Shown here piece after piece: positions 59,244-64,000 of a stretch of DNA of 64,000 nt. The stretch comes from Paenirhodobacter ferrireducens (GTDB taxonomy: Bacteria > Pseudomonadota > Alphaproteobacteria > Rhodobacterales > Rhodobacteraceae): positions 16,461-80,460 of the forward strand of contig NZ_SAVB01000025.1 in the NCBI RefSeq assembly GCF_004022265.1, read 5' to 3'. Each line of letters opens with the position of its first letter. Within the stretch, counting starts at the first letter, position 1. Made by a program: the position numbers and the translations under genes. The notes below the pieces were generated by a model. It did not search any database, was not told where the DNA came from, and saw only the letters and a program-made list of their open reading frames with translations.

Positions 59244-59989
59244 GCCTGCATCTGATCGAGCTGCCACTGTCGCTGCAAGCGCTGCATCGCTGGGCGGGAA
59301 CGCGCGCGCTTGCCACTCCCTTCGACGAAGGTCTTGCACTGCATCATCTGCTCGGCGAGGCCTTTGGCCCGGCAGCGCTGCAGCCGTTTCGCCTGATGGT
59401 CGCGCCGCGGGCACAAACCGGCACGCTTTATGCCTATGCCGGCGCGACTGCAGAGGACCTGCGGCGACAGGCGCTTTCGGTCCTGACCCCGGCCCAGGCC
59501 GAGGTGATCGACCTCGAGCGTCTGCGCAGCCTGCCGCGTCCCGCAGAGGGCTGGACCGAAGGCCAGCGCCTCGGCTTCGACCTGCGCCTTCGCCCAGTTG
59601 TCAGACTCGCTTCCACGCTCGCAGGAACCGGCAAGAACGGCGAGGACATCAGCTTCCGCAAGGGCGCAGAGATTGATGCCTTCCTCGCCGCCGCGCTGCG
59701 CGGCGAGACCGCATCGCGCGAAGATGTCTATCTGGGCTGGCTTGCTGAACGTCTCGCTCCGGCGGCGATGCTGGATCTGACCGCGACCCGGCTCGCCAGC
59801 TTCCGTCGCACCCGCATCCAGCGCAACGGCAAGCGGCTGGAGGGCCCGGATGCCTTGGTGCACGGCACATTGACCATCACCGATCCCACTGCCTTCGCAG
59901 AGCTGCTGGGGCATGGTATTGGGCGCCATCGCAGCTATGGCTATGGCATGCTGCTGCTTCGCCCCCCGCAGCGGGGACAGTCATGCTGA
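59240..59989 (+). CDS. cas6e: Type I-E crRNA endonuclease Cas6e (CasE/Cse3)
   Basis: The 249-residue enzyme cuts the repeat hairpin of pre-crRNA and stays on the 3' handle. The Gly-rich C-terminal loop GHGIGRHRSYGYGMLLL is the Cas6e signature. A His in the first helix (SLQALHRW, H16) lies where the catalytic His of E. coli CasE is found (inference). It is longer than E. coli CasE (199). The sequence between residues 100 and 210, including TLAGTGKNGEDISFRKGAEID, holds much of the difference. It overlaps cas1 by 7 bases. Confidence 0.92.
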   Translation: MSLHLIELPLSLQALHRWAGTRALATPFDEGLALHHLLGEAFGPAALQPFRLMVAPRAQTGTLYAYAGATAEDLRRQALSVLTPAQAEVIDLERLRSLPRPAEGWTEGQRLGFDLRLRPVVRLASTLAGTGKNGEDISFRKGAEIDAFLAAALRGETASREDVYLGWLAERLAPAAMLDLTATRLASFRRTRIQRNGKRLEGPDALVHGTLTITDPTAFAELLGHGIGRHRSYGYGMLLLRPPQRGQSC

Positions 59990-60861
59990 AAGGACGCCTC
60001 GGTCTCGAGAGTGCAAAGGTGCCCTATGCCGACCGAGCCGGGTGTCTCTACCTTGCCCGCGGCGCCTTGACCTCTCGTGACGGGACGCTGGCCTTCGAGC
60101 AAGGCGACAGCACCCCGGCGGATGCACTCGAGCCCGGTGACTATGCCATTCCGCTGCAGGGTGTCTCGATCATCCTGCTCGGCCCGGGGTCGACCGTCAG
60201 CCATGACGCCCTGCGCCTGCTCGCCCACGCGCGAACGGCCCTCGCAGCGGTCGGTGAGGATGGCGTGCGGCTTTACACCGCACCGCCGATGATCCCCGAT
60301 CGTTCCGGCCTGGCGCGGCTTCAGGCGCGGATCTGGGCAGACGACGACCTGCGCGTCATGACTGCGCGCCGGATGTATGCCCTTCGTCTGGGCGAGGTCT
60401 TCCCTCATGCCGATCTCGATGTGCTGCGCGGCATCGAGGGGGCACGGATGAAAGAGACCTATGCGCTGCAGGCCCAGAGGATCGGCGTAAAATGGCAGGG
60501 GCGCCGCTATGACCGCGGCAATCCGATGGCCTCCGATCTGCCGAACCAGGCCCTGAATCATGCAGCAAGTGCCGTCGAGGCAGCCGCCGCCATCGCCGTC
60601 TGTGCCACGGCGACCATCCCGCAACTCGGCTTCATCCATGAGGATCCGGGCCAGAGCTTCGTTCTGGATGTGGCCGATCTCTACCGCGACAGCCTGACGA
60701 TCCCCTGCGCCTTCAAGGCCGCAAAGCTCGTGACCGAGCGCCCTTCCGAGAACATCGAGAGGGTAACGCGCCGGATGACCGGAGCAGCCCTTGCGAAGCA
60801 AGCAGTCATCCCCGAGATGATCGAGCGGATCAAGGCCCTGATCGAAGGCCGCGGTCCCTGA
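59983..60861 (+). CDS. cas1e: CRISPR integrase Cas1 (type I-E)
   Basis: The 292-residue metal-dependent integrase inserts new spacers with Cas2. Family catalytic residues are at E152 (RGIEGARMKETY), H219 (LGFIHEDPGQSF) and D232 (VLDVADLYRD). The N-terminal beta domain precedes a helical C-terminal domain. Length is that of Cas1e (about 305 in E. coli). Cas2 follows with the stop and start codons overlapping by one base (TGATG). Confidence 0.96.
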   Translation: MLKGRLGLESAKVPYADRAGCLYLARGALTSRDGTLAFEQGDSTPADALEPGDYAIPLQGVSIILLGPGSTVSHDALRLLAHARTALAAVGEDGVRLYTAPPMIPDRSGLARLQARIWADDDLRVMTARRMYALRLGEVFPHADLDVLRGIEGARMKETYALQAQRIGVKWQGRRYDRGNPMASDLPNQALNHAASAVEAAAAIAVCATATIPQLGFIHEDPGQSFVLDVADLYRDSLTIPCAFKAAKLVTERPSENIERVTRRMTGAALAKQAVIPEMIERIKALIEGRGP

Positions 60862-61154
60862 TGCCCCTGACCATGATCGTTACCCGCGACGTCGAGATGC
60901 GCTATCGCGGCTTCCTGACATCGGTCATGCTGGAAGTCTCGCCCGGCGTCTATGTCGCCCCCGAGATGTCCGCCGCCGTGAGGGGCCGGGTGTGGTCGGT
61001 GATGACCGATTGGTGGTCTGCGCTCGGCCGCGGCTCTCTGACGATGGTGTGGCGCGATACCAAGGCGCCCGGAAATCTCCGCATCGAAACTTTGGGCGAG
61101 CCGCCAAAGACAATCGTTGACGCCGATGGCATTTTACTCGTTAAACGAAAGTAG
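60861..61154 (+). CDS. cas2: CRISPR adaptation protein Cas2 (type I-E)
   Basis: The 97-residue partner forms the central dimer of the Cas1-Cas2 integrase complex. The sequence LTMIVTRDVEMRYRGFLTSVMLEVSPGVYVAP and the terminal GEPPKTIVDADGILLVKRK match Cas2e. The ATG at 60861 shares its A with the TGA of cas1. The stop lies about 60 bases before the first CRISPR repeat, with the leader between. Confidence 0.95.
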   Translation: MPLTMIVTRDVEMRYRGFLTSVMLEVSPGVYVAPEMSAAVRGRVWSVMTDWWSALGRGSLTMVWRDTKAPGNLRIETLGEPPKTIVDADGILLVKRK

Positions 61155-61217
61155 TCGGGAAAAAACTCGCCTCCTGCTCTTTGAAATCGTTATGAATTCA
61201 GCGCATTAGTCCTGAGA
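61155..61217 (+). promoter_or_regulatory. CRISPR leader
   Basis: These 63 bases between cas2 and the first repeat are A+T-richer than their surroundings (AAAAAAC, CTTTGAAATCGTTATGAATT). The position, strand and repeat orientation mark this as the leader, where array transcription and new spacer insertion begin. No clear -35/-10 pair or IHF site was found, so part of the promoter may be upstream in cas2. Confidence 0.6.
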
Positions 61218-63896
61218 GGCTCCCCCGCACCCGCGGGGATAGACCCATCTAGCGCGTTCGTTGGGGCGTGGTCTGCCGGGCTCCCCCGCACCCGCGGGGA
61301 TAGACCCTCGATCAAGTCGCATCACCCCCACAAGAATGCGGCTCCCCCGCACCCGCGGGGATAGACCCATCTATGGTGACGAAGGCTTCGGTCCTCTTCG
61401 GGCTCCCCCGCACCCGCGGGGATAGACCCGACCTGCGCGCCGCGGTGCAGGCCGGCGACATGGCTCCCCCGCACCCGCGGGGATAGACCCCTATTCCTCG
61501 ATCATTGCGGCATGACCGAAGAGGCTCCCCCGCACCCGCGGGGATAGACCCGCGACCTGCGCCGGCCAGATCGAGCTGCTCGCGGCTCCCCCGCACCCGC
61601 GGGGATAGACCCTCCGACCATATAGCTCACCGTCGACCCTGCTCGGCTCCCCCGCACCCGCGGGGATAGACCCGTCCATGATTTCTTCGCTGCCAGCAAG
61701 GGCCAGGCTCCCCCGCACCCGCGGGGATAGACCTTGAGAGGAGATCGAGCGGCAGGCAGGACAAAGGGCTCCCCCGCACCCGCGGGGATAGCCCCTCCCC
61801 ATCACTGGCTGATAAAAAGCTCTCCCGGGCTCCCCCGCACCCGCGGGGATAGACCCTTCCAGGGCGGCACCGGCGCGGCCTGGTATCTGGCTCCCCCGCA
61901 CCCGCGGGGATAGACCCCAAATGACCACCGCCATCGCCTATTGCTGGGCGGCTCCCCCGCACCCGCGGGGATAGACCCCTAAGATCCAAGAAAGGAACCC
62001 CCATGCCGAAGGCTCCCCCGCACCCGCGGGGATAGACCCTCCGCTACATCGCGATGACGAGGTTCTCCGGTGGCTCCCCCGCACCCGCGGGGATAGACCC
62101 CCCCATGGATGACGCCCCGAACATTGCCGAGAGGCTCCCCCGCACCCGCGGGGATAGACCCTCGCGCCGGCTCCAGCGAGGCGGATCATAGGCGGCTCCC
62201 CCGCACCCGCGGGGATAGACCTTCGTGTGCAGCGCGCGCACGAGCATCACCTCGGGCTCCCCCGCACCCGCGGGGATAGACCCGAAAAGCTCCTGTTTGG
62301 GTGCCCATTTGAACCGGCTCCCCCGCACCCGCGGGGATAGACCATGGCCGGTAGCGCTATCATGCTACATATGGAAGGCTCCCCCGCACCCGCGGGGATA
62401 GACCATGGCCGGTAGCGCTATCATGCTACATATGGAAGGCTCCCCCGCACCCGCGGGGATAGACCCCAGCTCAAGGCCACCTACGTGCACTACGGTCTGG
62501 CTCCCCCGCACCCGCGGGGATAGACCCGCCCCGGCGGCACGATCAGCGTTACCGATGACGGCTCCCCCGCACCCGCGGGGATAGACCCCCTGAAAAACTC
62601 ATAAGCTATTGTTTTTATTGGGCTCCCCCGCACCCGCGGGGATAGACCTCAGGGCCATCCCCAATCTCCTCGCGCACCCAAGGCTCCCCCGCACCCGCGG
62701 GGATAGACCCCGCTGGCGGCGGACCTCAAGCCACGTGGGCACGGCTCCCCCGCACCCGCGGGGATAGACCCAAGGGATCTTGCGCAAAAGAGCAATGTTT
62801 TCAGGCTCCCCCGCACCCGCGGGGATAGACCCCGCCACCGCCAGAACGACCACCGCGCCCCACCGGCTCCCCCGCACCCGCGGGGATAGACCCTGATGCC
62901 GCGCGCCGATTCGGGTGGGCAGCACGGCTCCCCCGCACCCGCGGGGATAGACCCAGACGACCCCGGACCGCGCCGACGGTCAGGAAGGCTCCCCCGCACC
63001 CGCGGGGATAGACCCTGCTCGGCCCCTTCGCGGATCACATCTCGCTGGGCTCCCCCGCACCCGCGGGGATAGACCCTTCGCATAGTCGGGCGTCACGAAC
63101 TTCGGCTTGGCTCCCCCGCACCCGCGGGGATAGACCCGCGACATCCGCAGCGTGTCCATCGATCAGGCCGGCTCCCCCGCACCCGCGGGGATAGACCCTT
63201 CTTCAGTCGGTTAAGTGCCCCACCGATCTCGGCTCCCCCGCACCCGCGGGGATAGACCCCGTGGTGGTTTGGTGACAGGGCGAAGAAGGCAGGCTCCCCC
63301 GCACCCGCGGGGATAGACCCTGGTCCCTGTGGCCTTACGGCTTCGTGACCCTGGCTCCCCCGCACCCGCGGGGATAGACCCCCGAAGGCATAGAGCGGCG
63401 CATAAGCAAGAAAGGCTCCCCCGCACCCGCGGGGATAGACCCCATTCCGGCGGCGAAGGATCTTCTGTTCTTCGGGCTCCCCCGCACCCGCGGGGATAGC
63501 CCCCTCCATGCGAGAGCTGAAAGGAGATCCGGCGTGGCTCCCCCGCACCCGCGGGGATAGACCCTCGATGATCGCGCGGTCGCAGCCGATCGACTGGGCT
63601 CCCCCGCACCCGCGGGGATAGACCCTGGAGGATGATCTTCGAGGCGCGTGCGGCGGCGGCTCCCCCGCACCCGCGGGGATAGACCCGGGGGATTGGCGTG
63701 TCAGGCTCCTATCCTCGGGGCTCCCCCGCACCCGCGGGGATAGACCCTCGGCCGCGATCCTGCCGCAGGACGCATGGAAGGCTCCCCCGCACCCGCGGGG
63801 ATAGACCCGACTATCAGCCGAGCCAGATGGTCGTGCGCTGGGCTCCCCCGCACCCGCGGGGATAGACCCGCGGGTGGCCGGGACGGCGTATCAGAA
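61218..63896 (+). CRISPR. Type I-E CRISPR array, 44 repeats on a 61-base period
   Basis: A 28-base repeat starting GGCTCCCCC and ending GGGGATAGACC occurs 44 times at exact 61-base spacing, from 61218 (repeat 1) to 63841 (repeat 44). It has the inner palindrome CCCCGC/GCGGGG typical of I-E repeats. Spacers are 33 bases if the base after GACC is counted with the spacer. That base is C after 39 repeats, T after three (9, 17, 24) and A after two (19, 20). Repeats 10 (61767) and 38 (63475) carry A-to-C at position 26; I saw no other repeat change. Spacers 19 and 20 are identical. The array does not end in a degenerate repeat: the last spacer runs into an insertion sequence. Confidence 0.97.
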
Positions 63897-64000
63897 TGAG
63901 CACCTCCCCGAAAATTGGACAGTGACGGAAGCTACGATCTGACGTCTGCTGGTCTCCAAGAACGAGGAGATCAGAACATGTCGAAACGCAGAAATCACGA
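63897..64000 (+). mobile_element. Left end of an IS3-type insertion sequence (partial)
   Basis: The spacer after repeat 44 stops at or just before its expected end, and TGAGCACCTCCCCGAAAATT starts a new sequence in place of repeat 45 (expected at 63902). An ORF begins 81 bases later with MSKRRNH, the usual start of the OrfA protein of IS3-family elements. The exact left boundary (placed at TG 63897), the inverted repeat and the target duplication cannot be confirmed without the other end. Confidence 0.6.
63978..64000 (+). CDS. IS3-family transposase OrfA, first residues only
   Basis: The ATG at 63978 follows GAGGAGATC (good ribosome site) and reads MSKRRNH before the window ends. This N-terminus matches that of helix-turn-helix OrfA proteins of IS3-like elements; the rest is outside. 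Confidence 0.5.

Noticed and set aside
61312..63731. Minus-strand frames through the array giving repeated SIPAGAGEP, YPRGCGGA and LSPRVRGS peptides
   Set aside because: They are translations of the CRISPR repeats in three frames on a 61-base period. Such proteins are a known annotation artefact.

Overview
The window is high-GC DNA from an alphaproteobacterium, most likely a member of the Rhodobacterales/Rhodobacteraceae. The evidence is gene order and family features. The nifR3(dusB)-ntrB-ntrC-ntrY-ntrX-trkA-trkH-hfq-hflX block is typical of the group. NtrC lacks the GAFTGA loop, as described for Rhodobacter capsulatus. There is an adjacent ctrA/sciP pair, an alphaproteobacterial LexA box (GTTC-N7-GTTC) and a CtrA box (TTAA-N7-TTAA). 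Species cannot be named from the sequence alone.

Layout. 1-5.3 kb: the 3' end of gyrA, an outer-membrane barrel protein, trmFO, gluQ, hisI, an IscU-like scaffold, and a 40-residue membrane peptide behind a LexA box. 5.3-11 kb, minus strand: recG-ligA, then ctrA and its inhibitor sciP. 11-15 kb: mnmA, then PHB synthase phaC and a phasin. 15-20 kb: a beta-hydroxyacid dehydrogenase, a penicillin-acylase-family hydrolase, hflX and hfq. 20-30.5 kb, minus strand: potassium uptake (trkH, trkA) and the two nitrogen-related two-component systems NtrYX and NtrBC, headed by dusB/nifR3. 30.7-34.1 kb: ispDF, pgpA, pncC, a COQ10-type START protein, hpt and a small membrane protein. 34.1-40.5 kb, minus strand: yajC-secD-secF, an Mth938-like protein, then the heme-export and cytochrome c maturation genes ccmABCDG. 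40.8-50.6 kb: an M20 amidohydrolase, mazG, a TSUP permease, dusA, a serine hydrolase divergent from an Lrp regulator, the 4-hydroxybenzoate pair pobA/pobR, and a universal stress protein with a SulP transporter. 50.9-52.9 kb: tag and a few poorly recognisable small ORFs.

52.9-64 kb: a complete type I-E CRISPR-Cas locus. Eight cas genes (cas3, casA, casB, cas7, cas5, cas6, cas1, cas2) each overlap the next, followed by a short leader and an array of 44 repeats on a regular 61-base period. The last visible repeat is intact. The spacer after it runs into the left end of what looks like an IS3-type insertion sequence, so the array is probably interrupted and may continue outside the window. One repeat-spacer unit is duplicated.

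Within operons many stop and start codons overlap by 4 bases (ATGA), so translational coupling is common. Four intergenic sites carry full or half copies of one inverted-repeat element with arms near GGGAGTATTT. The best candidates for undescribed biology are the LexA-box-linked 40-residue membrane peptide (position and size recall SOS-induced division inhibitors such as Caulobacter SidA, but there is no sequence match I can show), the apparent CTG start of hflX on the hfq stop codon, and the array features that suggest an adjacent-motif base of C and IS disruption.
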